The notes: generated from the sequence alone by a model not told the origin. Shown: positions 1-11,399, numbered from the stretch's first letter. The stretch: DNA of 64,000 nt from Pseudoips prasinana (GCA_951640165.1 OX621234.1:29206549-29270548), one strand, 5' to 3'. Numbers and translations: made by a program.

Positions 1-149
1 GTTACCCGCGTTAAATTTTATAAATTTTCTTTGCTATAATCCTCACGGAGCCCGAGACCTTTCCAACGAATGCAAAACCGTGGAAATCGGTTCGTGCGTT
101 CTGGAGTTATAGCGTCAGGAAGGTAAACCCGTCTTATTTTTATATAGTA

Positions 150-425
150 GACTAGCGGCCCGGTACGTGCTTCGCTACGTATAAGGCATAGTAATAAAAA
201 AAATGATTATTAAGTTCATTTATTGAAACAAAAAAATATTTTAAACTGTTAAATGATGTTGATTTTACACTTTTTCTAGACTTTTTAAAAATTTTCTCTA
301 CATACAAACCTTCCCTGGAATTCCACTAATAATTCAAGACCAAAATTAGCCAAATCGGTAAAGGCGTTGTTGAGTTATGACATTACAACGAAAAGTGGCA
401 TTGATTTATATATATATAGATTTAG
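150..425 (-). repeat. Helitron-like relic
   Basis: Read on the minus strand, the right-hand end finishes in CTAG next to a short GC-rich stretch (about 154-180), as Helitron 3' ends do. The rest is AT-rich, with the phrase 'ccaaatcggtaaaggcgttgttgag', split here as ccaaatcggtaaagg then cgttgttgag, which resembles non-autonomous Helitron bodies. There is no coding capacity. The other end is uncertain and the family assignment rests on the terminus only. Confidence 0.3.
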
Positions 426-429
426 ATTG

Positions 430-3000
430 TTGTAACAACAGTTTAGAAGATTTTTGCACAGTGCGTTTATATTATACACATGTACATAGACTCACGCCTG
501 TTTCCCAGAGGAGTAGGCAGGGACAACGGACTTCAATTAGTCACGATCCTTGCACACCTCTTTCGCCTCGTTTACTGACATTATATTCTTCATACATGCT
601 CGCCGGTTTAGGGTACGTCTGACCTGACCTTTCTTGAGAACGTCTCCGATTTGATCAAAGAATGTTTTACGAGGTTTTTCCCTTCCGGTTGTACCATTCA
701 CACAGGCCACGTATACTTCTGATTGAGTTGTTTGATTTATGAGTTACGTATTATGGATAACAAATAACAATGATCTTAATAAAAAAAAATTGCTGGGATT
801 TTCTCATTATTTAGCTACTTGCTCCCTTTAAAAATAAGGCACTAAGCTTATCGCGAATTAGTCTTTGACATCACGGTAAGGTTTTAGCGGAATGGACATA
901 TAGCGAATAAATTGAAAAATCTGAATCATATTGCAAGCTCTATGCAGGTGAAATCTAAACAACTTGGCTTTTTAAACATTTTACAGAAGTTAAGTTAAGG
1001 TTCGGCTTTTGAAGAACTTTGATTTATAATTATGAACCGTACCAAGCATAAATTAACACTAAACTTAAACGCGTAATGCTCTCAAGAATAAAAATTTTGA
1101 ATACCTTTAAGGCAAATAATTGAAGTAAATAAAATTTTAATTAACAAAATAAATTTGCCTTTGAGAGCTACCTGTGCTCGATAAACATATAATACTCGTA
1201 TTAAAAATACAGCTCTTACGAGTTCAATAAAACGCGCTCGACAGGGCGTGAAAAATCGATCTATATGTCTTTAAAAAAGTTTCCCCGAATTTCTAGCGAA
1301 GTAAAAGAAAAAAGATTTATTAAAAATTTGCCCAGACTACAAAAATATAAAATAAAAATAAAGACAAGTGTTGTCCGTGCAAGACCCAAATGGCACCACC
1401 TCAGCATTTGCTAGAACATTTTATTGTTCTAGCGCTGGTAATTCTGATGTCTGGTCTTTAGATCAATATAATGCGTAGTTGCGTGCAGTGTATGTGTAAC
1501 AATATGATGTGCCCTCAATTGCACGCTCGGATGTGTACTATTATAACACCCAGATACTACTTGCTTCAGTCTACCGTTAATGCTACAAATCAATTTAACA
1601 TTGTACTATGAACAGTAGGTGAATACTACAAATAATAGGTTTTAACGACTAAGGGTAACTTGTATCGGTTGTTATGTATATGCTTCTCTACTCGTCACAG
1701 TGCTGATCTAATCATGATTCTATTTATCGCAGTATTTTTAAGAAATATATTCTTTCTGACCTCTCTCAAGTTTAAGCCACGATCGGTCGTCGTTCGTTTC
1801 CTTTTTGTGTATAAACATAAACTTAAACTGGTAGAAGGTATGACCCTAAAATAATCTATATATAAGTCTTTTCAAGTTTATTATATTGTTTTATTTTTCA
1901 CTTATCATTTATTATGCATGGTGAGCAGGAAAGTCTACACCTGCCTACCAAAAGACGCCTCACATCTTCTCTTTCGGAAAACGACATGATTCCTTATTTC
2001 TATTGAAGGTGAATCCGGGATATCGATAGTTTTAGCAAATTATTTGTATATTTACGAAATTAGTCTTGAAAACACGTAGAAATTATTTTCATCATTTTAG
2101 AACAATGCAATACAATGGGGCATATTGTGTTGGGGTATTTGGTGCAATTGTTATACGTACATAAGTATAACAATTGCACCAAAATACATTTTACAATTTT
2201 ATTTTGAGCCAGATGCAGTCCCGATAGCTAAGCGGTTTAAACACAAGTCCCTTTGGAAGTTTGGGCAATTAAATCGTACTAAATTAAATTTTCGAGCTCG
2301 TCAATGATTCCGTACATTTATTGGTCGAACGCAGGACACTGTTTTGTGTACGCTATTAGTAGGATGCTTGAAATAAAATAAAGCTCGTTGTGCCTATTAA
2401 ACGCAGCGCCCATATAATACGTCACGCGTATTAATAGATGGTCGAACGAAAAGCTGCTTACGCGACCTCAAAGCGTGGGTTCCTTGTAGAAGCCATTAAT
2501 GTTAAAAAATATATTCATTTTACTGAAAAACCAGTCAAAGAGCCGTGTACTATAGCTCCATAATAGTTATGAAAAGACTAAATGAAGCTCCAAAGATACA
2601 CAAATAATTTTTACAATATTTCCCCCCACAGCAATCTTGGCTATGATTGGCTCCTCTTTCATTGAGTGTAGAGGGGAGTCATCTGAGCAGAATCTTATAT
2701 TTTCAACGAACCATTTTAGTAGTAGTTATTTAAGTTATTCATTGATAAATATAAATTATTCTTTGGGTTATTTGTATTGTTCAGATAAAAGATATAATCA
2801 AATATCAAAAATACGACAAAGAAATTTCTAATATAGTAAATAAAAGGATGCGGGGTTAGTTTAAGGTCTTTAATAATAAAAAAATGATTTTTTTGTTTAA
2901 ATAACAATGTTATTTTATTTAATCGACGTAGAATATTAGTATGATAAAATAAATAATTTGTTCTTATAAAACTCTTATAAATATATATCTACTCAATTTG
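430..3000. other. no gene seen
   Basis: This is AT-rich sequence with only short, unconvincing open frames of 60-80 codons. It holds a perfect hairpin at 2138-2183 and a small one near 1412-1435 (arms GCTAGAACA). I recognise no exon, RNA gene or named mobile element. Confidence 0.5.
2138..2183. repeat. perfect hairpin, 19-bp arms, 8-nt loop
   Basis: The arm at 2138-2156 (TTTGGTGCAATTGTTATAC) is the exact reverse complement of 2165-2183. The loop is gtacataa. No terminal motif or target duplication was seen, so it is not obviously a transposon end. Confidence 0.8.
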
Positions 3001-3020
3001 AAGAAATCTTGTAACGTCTA

Positions 3021-3830
3021 GTGTTTAATAATCAGTGTTGCCACCTCTTACATTAATTACACGATCGATTGTTAATAATTAAAATTTAATTGATCATGTC
3101 TTGCTGCGGTATGAGATCCCATAACTTTCCCAATACTTTCCCATATTCTTAACTTTACGAACACTTGTAGTGTTCTTAAAGTTGTTCTGTCGCCAAACGG
3201 TCGGGATTTCTCTCGAAAGATTTTCGTTGTAACATGTACATGCTCGATAGTATTAAAGGCGGGCAACTCTGCTGGCCAATCCAAAACTTAAATATCGTAT
3301 GCTCGGTTAGCGACCGACGACGCCAGCCGAAGCGTTATAATACCCTGTGAAACCCTGTGACATTATTCACACATAAATATCGTGCAATTTTCTGGTCGTT
3401 CTGGATTCTGTGTGGGACAATAATAGGCCCTACTACCTCGTATTCGAGCTGGGTTTTCGACTGCTAAGATGGATTTCTGTCCACACTATGATTGTCCCTC
3501 GTATGAGTGGACCTAAGGGTGCGTAAACGGCTTACTCTCTCTACAGTTCTCCAGAAGCGTCTTCTTCGCTAACCCGGATGAAACCCAATGTGGAACTATT
3601 CGGTGAACAGCACCAAAGATCACATGACTATTGCTCCTCACTTCATCGTAAATGCTTACGAGCCCTCGAAATTTGCGACGTCGCAATCTTCAGTACTGCG
3701 ATAACGTGACCACAAACTGTATATCACGTTTTGGTTGGTGTGTTGGGCCTCAGCAACGATGCACTGAATAGCAGTTTTTCTAACATCCCCACGGTAAATG
3801 ACAACGTAACTAAGTCTTAAGACTCAGACA
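3021..3830 (-). pseudogene. decayed Tc1-like transposase
   Basis: The minus strand carries a broken Tc1/mariner-superfamily reading frame. The clearest part is MDWPAELPAFNTIEHV near 3284, matching the Tc1 consensus DWPA-SPDLNPIEHVW around the last catalytic acidic residue. The C-terminal RGGNTDY followed by a stop near 3040-3021 matches the ARGG-T-Y ending of Tc1-like proteins. Upstream only scattered homology survives, with several frameshifts and stops, so it cannot make an active protein. I saw no intact terminal repeats. An old, inactive copy is the best reading. Confidence 0.6.
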
Positions 3831-3966
3831 GCGGGTAAATTATAAAAACGACAAACAACGTTTTCCATTTACATTAATTAATAGGAAAACAGTTTTGATT
3901 TTCCTTAGTGTAACGAATTACCTACGAAGAATTTTGTGCCGCATTTTGTTTTTCTTTCGCTTTTTT

Positions 3967-4522
3967 AGGGTTCCGTAGCCAAATGGCAAAAAACGGAACC
4001 CTTGTAGATTCGTCATGTCTGTCTGTTCGTCCGTATGTCACAGCCACTTTTTACCGAAACTATAAAAGCCGAACTGTGGAAACTTGGTCAGTACATTTAT
4101 TCGATGAACCGCATTAAGATTTTTACACAAAAATAGAAAAATAACAATAATTTTGGGGGGTCCCCTACATAGAACTGAAACGCAATTTTTATTTTATCGT
4201 ACCCATGTCTTTGAATAGGTCTTCAAAAATGATATTGAGGTTTCTAATATCATTTTTTTCTAAACTGAATAGTTTGCCCGAGAGACACTTCCAAAGTGGT
4301 AAAATGAGTGTGTGTGTCCCTGTAACTTCTAAAATAAGAGAATGATAAAACTAAAAAAATATATATGATGTACATTCCCATGCAAACTAACAACGAAAAT
4401 TGGTTTGAACGAGATCTAGCAAGTAGTTTTTTTTAACCGTCATAAATCGTAAACCGCAATTTACCTTTCATTTAATCAATTCAAATACTTGCTGCTACAG
4501 AACCCTTCATGGACTTGGCCGG
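3967..4522 (+). repeat. dispersed repeat A, copy 1
   Basis: First of three long copies (others at 10530-11046 and 21191-22043). It begins AGGGTTCCGTAGCC and ends near GGCCGG beside a T-run. The first 40 bases form a hairpin (AGGGTTCCGT then, with one change here, ACGGAACCCT). Typical internal phrases are tgtctgtctg and aatgatattgagg. It has no open reading frame or clear terminal inverted repeats. The insertion sites are T-runs, which would fit an element inserted with an A/T-rich tail. Confidence 0.75.
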
Positions 4523-4559
4523 TTTTTACATTTTAATATTTTTAAATAGAATTAAATAG

Positions 4560-4887
4560 GTTTCAATCGAAAGTAAGTCTGTTTATCACGCTCTCGCGCC
4601 AGAACTACTGAACCGATTTATATGAAATTTGGTAGACAGATAGACTAGCGCCTCAGATAGGTCATAGGTTACTTTCTATTGCGAAAAAAGGTTTGTACGG
4701 GGATGGAAGGTTGTATCGTCATTTTTAGAGCTAGAAGCTTGAAATTAATTTTTTAGGCTGTATATTCGATATATAGTGCGTTGTAGGTAGGGAAATATGT
4801 CTAAGTGTGCTTACCCGAACGGGCAGACAAATGTAACACACGCATGCCGACAATATTCCACGCGGACGTCGTTGCGGGCGGCGCTAG
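4560..4887 (+). mobile_element. short Helitron relic
   Basis: The body (aactactgaaccgattta, gaaatttggtagacagatag, atcgtcatttttagagctag) is shared with the better-preserved element at 33877-34289. The right end is CTAG at 4884-4887 followed by T, the canonical Helitron 3' terminus. The 5' end is degraded. It is non-autonomous and non-coding. Confidence 0.6.
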
Positions 4888-4889
4888 TC

Positions 4890-5708
4890 TGTGTATAAAC
4901 TTTTTATGGAAGCTATAATGATTTTAAACTATAAAATCGTAAATTATTTAGAATTATATCCTTGGTTTGTTGCCTAAACAGTATATTGATGCGATGAAAG
5001 GGTTGTAGTTCACCCTGTCCCTTATTTGAATCGGACTCACGACAAACAGATAGAGCTTCGTTAATTTTCCCGAAATGTGATGAGTCGTACATTTGAACCG
5101 TAGAATTAAAATTTGTACCATTAGCATCGCACACAAATCGCGAACCGGCCGCAACGTAACGTGCCGCTCCGTATTGGTATTTCCTGTTAACGGGTTTCCC
5201 TAATGAAATATATCACCGATCACTATTGATCACACGTATTGTGTTTAGTTATCTATGTAGAGGACTACAATTTGTGACTAAATTTTGTAACATCTAAAGT
5301 ATATGTTTTTATAGAAGTCTTTTGGCTATAATAAAATATAATGAATACAGCTATTCGTGCCAACGTCCCACCTAACATAGTTCAATTATACCCCCGATTA
5401 AATTCAACTAAAGATTACGCCGTTATACTTAAGAGCCTATACAACCTCAGCTCAAATTCCAATTTCGCCCCCACCTCACCGCGCCGCCTAACTCTTTGTC
5501 TCGCTCGCACACTGCAGCTCGCGGTCACGCGGGCACGCCGCGACGTCGTTGCAATTTTGTTAGAATAAACTACCTATTTTATTTATCGGACAACTTCTAA
5601 AGTAGGTAATACAATTATCAATAATAATATTAATTTGTCACTATTAAAATAAGATAAAATTTATATCACTTAAATTCCAATGTACCGCGACCCGAGCAGG
5701 AATTTCAA
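4890..5708. other. no convincing gene; one 75-codon frame
   Basis: A + strand frame at 5341-5568 overlaps a GC-richer patch (about 5465-5565) in AT-rich surroundings. Its translation (starting MNTAIRANVPPNIVQLYPRL) has no motif I recognise, no splice context and no matching neighbour. I do not call it a gene. The rest is anonymous. Confidence 0.4.
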
Positions 5709-5710
5709 TG

Positions 5711-5850
5711 TATCAGACGCTAGCACATCAAGCTACCCCAATCTGTCCAATTTCCCCAATTGAAAGTGAACCTTATGCTTAAGCGATAAAGTTGAAAATC
5801 TATAAAAGAAATTTGACAGATTTGTGTAGCTGGATGTGCTGGCATGCCTA
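5711..5850 (+). mobile_element. MITE family M1, copy 1 (140 bp)
   Basis: The ends are imperfect inverted repeats of about 25-30 bp: cagacgctagcacatcaagc at the left and, reversed, ggcatgccagcacatccagc at the right. TA dinucleotides lie at both edges. A second copy lies at 54874-55020 in the opposite orientation. TA target sites suggest mobilisation by a Tc1/mariner-type transposase. It is non-coding. Confidence 0.65.
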
Positions 5851-5874
5851 CTGACAGTTGCTTATCAAGCTAAA

Positions 5875-5932
5875 CTGTCCAGAATAAACTGACCTCTCAT
5901 TGTACGGAAAGCCTATACAATGCGAGATCAAC
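5875..5932. repeat. foldback repeat M2, copy 1
   Basis: An imperfect palindrome pairs ccagaataaactgacctctc with gcgagatcaacttattgttg. It shares these arms with 36326-36381, so it is a small dispersed foldback family. No coding capacity. Confidence 0.5.
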
Positions 5933-6369
5933 TTATTGTTGCTACTAGTTGCTACAAAATAATAGACGAACCTGCAACATTACGGTGAGGGTTCTGCCCA
6001 TTGATTTTGTAGTAAGTTGAGAGTTATGTAGTTTTCTCCATGTATGTATTTGTGACAGCCATTATTGTATGTAATTATGAAAGTAGTTGGTCTAAATGCA
6101 AGTATCAAGATACATATTATTACTATATGTACCTATAAGATTTTTAACCGATTCTGAGCCACTGCATAAATTCTACTGTCACAAAAAACTAATCAAGTGC
6201 GAGTCACTATTGCATTCAGGGTTCTGTGGGTACATTGGCGTGGTATTAAAACGCTTTGCCATTATACAAATTTAAAAAAAATCACCGACATGTATGACTA
6301 CGCATAACTTCCGGAGGACTGCAACATATTAGTTTTTTTTGTTGTTTTGGTGATTCTCAAGGCATGGTT

Positions 6370-6595
6370 TGTACTATGAATATTAGATAGGTAAGTAGGT
6401 AGGATAGTTGGTTATGTAGCTATACATGTATGTGAAAAATGTAATGCGTTTTCGTGTTATCTATTGGAGGTCGGTATGTACGTAGTATACTTAGGTAGGT
6501 ACGTAGTTATGTACGTAGGTAGGTAGGCAAGGGTGTAGGATAGGTAAGAGGGTAAGTATTTATGTAGGTGGCTAGGTAGGATAGATATGGTTTTT
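6370..6595 (+). repeat. degenerate GTAG-rich simple repeat
   Basis: The stretch is dominated by taggtagg, gtacgtag and related 4-base units, including taggtaggtacgtag near 6492 and further runs to about 6590. It looks like an expanded and decayed tetranucleotide microsatellite. Confidence 0.7.
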
Positions 6596-6622
6596 ACCGG
6601 AAGTTATAACACATTGTCAAAA

Positions 6623-7660
6623 TTAAATAACATTTAATTCGCTTAAATCTCTAATAGGCATATTTCGAACATGTCTGGGATCGCATAGCTCAGGCAACAT
6701 GCATGTCATATAAAAATGTACTAATTTTGGTTCCATTTGTTCCCAATATTGGACATCTCTCTCTATAATTTCAACAATGACGTCTTTGTCGCATCCAGAC
6801 CATATTCCGAAAATACATTTTTGCCTATCAGTCATATGAAGTTGCCCTTGTACTTGTATATACCAAGGATGATTTTTATTTATGACAAGTCCGTTTTTAG
6901 TTTTTCCAAAAAATCACTTTTTTCTTCTCCATAGCTTTCGTCCAAAGATGATTTAAATGCTGTCATGGGACACTTGATTTCAATGGTTGTGTCTTCTCCT
7001 ACTATTTCATCTGGAGTTGCACCTAGAAAAGGCAAGTTTTTATCTTTGAAGAGACCACAAGGCTTTATTTGAATGTTTAATTGTAATGCTATTTGCTCAG
7101 TTGCTGTTGCTTCATGCTCTATACCATGTTTCAGAGATGGGACATGGCTTAGATTCTTTGGATATATAAGACTTTTTACTAAATTTTTGACACGTGAGTT
7201 TTGTCACTTATTTACGACTTTGGAAAAAAATTATGCCGTTAGAAGTTTTCTTCGGAGTTCTAACCACTCATTTGACTCTCTTTGTAGAATTGTAGACTTT
7301 GTTATTCGATAAATTGGGAATAGCCAATTCCAGAAGATATGATACCAGATGTTGCAGGTTTGTTTAAATCTAGGTCTGATTTCGGCTCAGAATCAAGATA
7401 AAATGTTATATTACACATATTGCAGGCTAATTTATATTTGGAGAGTAGACCTTTTCTTTTTCTGATATAATGTGCACGTTGCTCAATGTACATCCGAATG
7501 CCTGATTATGATTGTATATATCTTGAAGTCTTTTATAAAAATATTCTACAACAACTCTCCGTCCTTCTACACAAAGCAGCTTTTCTCTTCCAAAGGATTA
7601 TTAAAACTCACTTCGTACGGACTTGAAATTACCAGTTTCTTAATTAATTCTTGCTAAACT
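6623..7660 (-). pseudogene. Mutator-like / YqaJ-nuclease transposon relic
   Basis: Reading the minus strand from 7660 downward gives consecutive pieces of one protein in shifted frames. First comes an N-terminal part (EGRRVVVEYFYKRLQD; then IISEKEKGLLSKYKLACNMC and NKPATSGIISSGIGYSQFIE), resembling the start of arthropod Mutator-like transposase-domain proteins. An abrupt jump leads to a YqaJ/lambda-exonuclease-like domain: EWLELRRKLLTA, PSLKHGIEHEATATEQIAL, FLGATPDEIVG, IEIKCP, WYIQVQGQLHMT, ending MPIRDLSELNVI at 6623. The nuclease-core residues (GATPD...EIK) are present. There are at least two in-frame stops (near 7230 and 7200), a frameshift near 6900, and a large internal deletion of the transposase middle. 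Possible splice-like signals flank a short open stretch at 7710-7780. It is non-functional. Domain identity is by eye. Confidence 0.6.
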
Positions 7661-7837
7661 GAATAGCATACATGATACACATACAAACTTGTCATATAAA
7701 AAATCTAGCAATTACCAGTTAGTATCATCTTTATATTCTAAATCTGATGTGTCGTATTGCGGAAGATTATGTGAATATCTGAAAAAAAGAGGTATTTTTA
7801 GTACAAAAATTAACTCTACTAACTAATGATATATATG

Positions 7838-7986
7838 TGCAAGGTGAGTTTATTTGTTTGTCATGCTGATGATGAAATGAAATAAAGAAGAAATTTAGCA
7901 CATGAAAAGACCATGTCCTGGAAATGGGTAGGTATATAGGCTACTTTTTATCCTGGATCACAAACGAAGTCGCGGGCAAAAGCTAG
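7838..7986 (+). mobile_element. Helitron 3'-end fragment
   Basis: It ends with gaagtcgcgggcaaaagctag at 7966-7986, read as gaagtcgcgggc then aaaagctag, followed by T. This is the classic short Helitron 3' terminus, with the phrase tatcctggatcacaaacg just before it. The 5' boundary is a guess. Confidence 0.55.
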
Positions 7987-8165
7987 TCACTAATAAAATC
8001 AAGAGTATTATTAATAAATAGCTTACGGATAAAATGTTTTTTCGTCATTGTGTATATTCAGTGCACAGTTTGTGTCCTCAAGTGGTGACTGCAAAAAAAG
8101 CAACATTCATATACAAAAAAGTACAACAATATGAAGTTTGTGAACTCGAAATTTCGTGATAGTAA

Positions 8166-8473
8166 CCGTTACGCGTTAGTCTAGCGGTAGCGTGTTCACC
8201 CGCAGCTAACGAGGTCCTGGGTTCAAATCCCGGGTCGGACCAAATGTGATTTTGGGACTTTTCTGTAAAAAGAAAAAATTCTCAGCACCAGCCCGAAGTC
8301 TGGGAGTTGGCGGTATTATACCCCCGTGCCTCAGAGAGCACGTAAAGCCGTCGGCCCTGTGCCTGACCTCTTTCCGGTCGTGTCGCTAGGATCATGAGAG
8401 TGCTCTTGTGTTTGCGCACACATTTGAGCACTATAATATGTCCCGCGCTAATTTCTGTTGACTGGCCGCCGTG
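8166..8473 (+). mobile_element. tRNA-derived SINE, family S1, copy 1
   Basis: The head (8166-8241) is tRNA-like, with an A-box-like tagtctagcggtag and a B-box ggttcaaatcc. It lacks a pairing acceptor stem, so it is not a working tRNA gene. The body follows with gtctgggagttggcgg and gcacgtaaagccgtcgg. A reverse copy at 35601-35940 shares the whole layout, and partial copies lie at 36101-36262 and 44075-44215. The ORF-like frames within it are meaningless. Confidence 0.75.
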
Positions 8474-8739
8474 CAGATACTTACGAATTTTCTGGAATTT
8501 TCTCTTTATCAACATCATCTTCAGTAGTACGTAATCGACGTCGTCTGGAAAGATCATCATATTTATTATTTAGCTAAACTACTACAGTACGTCCAGTGGG
8601 TTCATGTTTTTTATGTATTTTACAACATGCATGCATACACCGAGCACTACAGTCGCATAAGTCAGCAGGTAAGTATACGTGGGACCGGCACGTCCGACTG
8701 TGTGTGAAGCAAGCAATAGTTTGGTTTCTCGCAGCTACT

Positions 8740-8905
8740 GTTGGTACTTACCGTATATATATACATTTATATCTAATAACTTTCTAAGCGCTTAGCGGCT
8801 ACAGTACGGGTTGCGGGTTCGATTACCGCATGGAACTTGTATTATTATATTATGACATATAAATAGTTGTGAACACTTGAGTTTGTAATTGCACCGTCTT
8901 TTTCA
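8740..8905 (+). repeat. SINE-like inverted pair, left arm
   Basis: Contains aactttctaagcgcttagcg, a B-box-like gcgggttcgattaccgc and aatagttgtgaacac. It matches, in reverse complement and with scattered differences, the arm at 9038-9200. The tRNA-like promoter phrase suggests each arm is an independent tRNA-related SINE. Confidence 0.6.
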
Positions 8906-9037
8906 GAAGCAATCGGAGTAATAGGTATTGGAGTTATAAAAATATAAAACCTATATTTTGTTGTATATTGTCAAAACAAAAACAAACCAATTTAAGTAAT
9001 TTTATTTTTTCATAAAAGTTACCCTAAAATGAATTCG

Positions 9038-9200
9038 TGGTCGTGGACAGTGCGATTACAAACATAAGTCTTCACAACTATTTGTAGGCCATCATATAAT
9101 AACACTTGTTCCGAGCGGGAATCGAAACCGCGGCCCGTCCTGCAGCCGCCAAGCACTTAGAAAGTTATAAAAAATACAAGTGTGTACCGTAAGTACCTGG
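9038..9200 (-). repeat. SINE-like inverted pair, right arm
   Basis: This is the reverse-complement partner of 8740-8905. On the minus strand it reads aactttctaagtgcttggcg, then ggtttcgattcccgc, then aatagttgtgaagac. The 132-bp spacer (8906-9037) is AT-rich. The pair could fold into an imperfect hairpin of about 165 bp if transcribed. Confidence 0.6.
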
Positions 9201-9204
9201 TCTA

Positions 9205-10288
9205 CCCACACATGCAAAAATTGTTCCAAACGTGTAGGCATACCTACTACATATTTACCGACATGTTTGTAAACCCTAATACTGTAAATAGATATATCGG
9301 TAGATACTTACTTCATTTCGATCATATGTTTGCTAGTTTCCACGTCGCTTCTTATTTTTATATTTCCCATTACGCAAACACTATAAACTTACGCAATTCA
9401 ATATTTTTATTTTACGTCGTTCTGTTGCGTTTGTCCGGAGTGCAGAGCGACACAGCCGTCTCGTACGAAAGCCGGAGCGGGACTGAATGCGGGTGGCGCG
9501 CGGCAGGGTATAACCTCTAATATGGCTGATATTATATGTAATTTATTTTACGGCGAATGAAATCGAAAATAAGAAAAGTAAATAACATAAGACCTGCTTT
9601 ATAGTTAGCTCAGTTAGTATAAAAAGTTTCTTGATCAAATTTTAAGTATTTTATGATCGCCAGCGGTTTATAGTTCAGTTTAGAGGTAACTTTGGGATTT
9701 TTTTCTATCGAGAAAATTTTATGGAATCGTGTTTTCGCGAAACATAAGACTTAACATTAATTCTCAACTTTACCATATATTTATTTCAAAATTAATGCTG
9801 CAGTATTTTCGGCGTATCAGAGGATTCTGCTAAGCCATTTGAGGTAGTATAGGCTCTTAAGGCGATGAATTCATAGACAGAAATATGCTGACTGACGGGC
9901 AGTGAGCGAGCACTTGCCGGAAGGTCGTGCCAAAATAGCAATACAATATTTATAAAATCATATAAACTGAGATAAATATGCATTCAGGATTAATCTATTC
10001 CGTATATTTGGAAAGTTGATTCGTCGTCCGTTTTTTTTCCAAACTATTTTCTCTATAATTAAAGTTAACCAATCGTGTAAAGCTATAACCAAAAGGATGT
10101 AAAAGACCTAAAAAATTACATAAGAATCAGTTCCGCAAGTTTTATAAGTACCGCCAATATCTTCAACGCATCGCATTAACTAGAAATTATAACGATGACA
10201 GTATAATTATTGGAAATCATGTATTTAACAAATGCGTTATACATTGACAACTTAATTATGCGAAGCGAATGTAGGTATAATAAAAAAT
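9205..10288. other. no convincing gene; 112-codon frame at 9182-9520
   Basis: The longest frame (+, 9182-9520) starts inside the SINE-like arm above and ends in a GC-rich patch (about 9425-9510). It shows no motif or repeat periodicity. The GC patch could be an untranslated first exon or promoter region, with a GTATAA donor-like site near 9508, but nothing confirms this. The remainder is anonymous AT-rich DNA. Confidence 0.4.
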
Positions 10289-10289
10289 A

Positions 10290-10470
10290 AACGTGCGGGG
10301 CAGTCTATGGGGACTACCGATAGAAGTGAAAGCTATTTTTAAATTTTCTCTTCCTCGGAAAGTAGTGTTTTTGATCCGGGTAGCACATGGAAGATGCTAC
10401 TTCCCACCTTTGGGCGGTAAAGTTCATAGTAATTGCTTCCTTCCCTATGGTGGGAAACAAATTTAAAAAT
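10290..10470 (+). repeat. dispersed repeat E, copy 1
   Basis: Segments such as ctaccgatagaagtgaaa, gaagatgctacttcccacc and tttgggcggtaaag recur in reverse complement at 32460-32680. There is no coding capacity and the ends are undefined. Confidence 0.55.
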
Positions 10471-10529
10471 AGAACTAATTTTGTTTGGACATACTGCTCT
10501 AAAAAAACGAACATAATTAAGATAAAAAA

Positions 10530-11046
10530 CCGGCCAAATGCGAGTCGGACTCGCCCATGAAGGGTTCCGCAGGAGCAAGTATTTCAGTTGATTAAATGAA
10601 AGGTAAATTGCGGTTTACGATTAATGTCGCATTAAAAAAAACTACTTACTAGATTTCGTTCAAACCAATTTTCGTTGTTAGTTTACATAGTAATGTATAT
10701 TAAGTAAAGTAAATAAGTGTCTCTCGCGCAAACTACTCAGTTTAGAAAAAAATGATATTAGGAACCTCAATATCATTTTTAAGGCCTATCCATAAATACC
10801 CCACATGTATGGGTACGACGAAAAAAATTTTTTTGCGTTTCGGTTCTATGTATGGGAAACCCCCAAAATTATTATTATTTTAATATTTTTGTGTAAAAAT
10901 CTTAATGCGGTTCACAGAATACATCTACTTACCAAGTTTCAACAGTACAGCTCTTATAGTTTCGGAAAAAAATGGCTGTGACATACGGACGGACAGAGAG
11001 ACAGACATGACGAATCTATAAGGGTTCCATTTGGCTACGGAACCCT
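10530..11046 (-). repeat. dispersed repeat A, copy 2
   Basis: Reverse-orientation copy of the repeat at 3967-4522. It starts ccggccaaatgcgagtcgg, contains the short palindrome gcgagtcggactcgc, and ends ggctacggaaccct before an A-run. Open frames inside it are accidental. Confidence 0.75.
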
Positions 11047-11225
11047 AAAAAGGTGAAACGCCGCGCCGCTAAATAAGTTTTCACTTAAAAAATCTTTACT
11101 TACTTATCGTATGCTCAGTGGTTGGCCCTAGTGTCAGAGTTGTTCAAGCCGCCCAGTAGGTCTCTGACGTGGCTTAACGACTGTTGTCTAACGACTACAA
11201 CTCCGAAGCACGGAGACGCTCAGTA

Positions 11226-11281
11226 ATTAAACCACTTTGGTGGTCTCCCATATAGATGGGATGCCACCAAAGTGGTTTAAT
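11226..11281. repeat. perfect hairpin, 18-bp arms
   Basis: Arm 11226-11243 (ATTAAACCACTTTGGTGG) pairs exactly with 11264-11281. The 20-nt interior itself contains a TCCCAT/ATGGGA stem. It lies within repeat B and looks like a local inverted duplication of repeat B sequence. Confidence 0.8.
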
Positions 11282-11286
11282 AAAAT

Positions 11287-11326
11287 TAGGCTCTCGGTCA
11301 GTCCATAGAGACTGACCGAGAGCCTA
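11287..11326. repeat. perfect hairpin, 17-bp arms, 6-nt loop
   Basis: Arm 11287-11303 (TAGGCTCTCGGTCAGTC) pairs exactly with 11310-11326. It is only 5 bp from the preceding hairpin, so two independent fold-backs stand side by side. Confidence 0.8.
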
Positions 11327-11399
11327 GTTATAGTCGATCAGGTCACGTGTCCTGTCGCAAGATTAACATTTATTATCAATCCTAAAAGGGCACCACGCC

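Larger units (their letters stand above)
11098..11345 (+). repeat. dispersed repeat B, copy 1
   Basis: Shares cttatcgtatg, gtcagagttgttcaagccgc, tccgaagcacggagacgc and aaccactttggtgg with copies at 41820-42000 and 45388-45604 (reverse). This copy is rearranged by two hairpins (11226-11281 and 11287-11326). It looks like a SINE-sized non-coding element, but no tRNA head was seen. Confidence 0.65.

Noticed and set aside
5341..5568. 75-codon open frame as a gene
   Set aside because: Composition follows a local GC-rich patch and no homology is recognised.
6370..6595. telomere-like repeat
   Set aside because: The insect telomere unit TTAGG does not recur in phase; the units are degenerate GTAG/TAGG tetranucleotides.
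8166..8241. possible tRNA gene
   Set aside because: A- and B-box-like parts are present, but the acceptor stem does not pair and the sequence continues into a SINE body that recurs at 35601-35940.
9182..9520. 112-codon open frame as a gene
   Set aside because: It starts inside a repeat, has no recognised motif and no splice or expression context.
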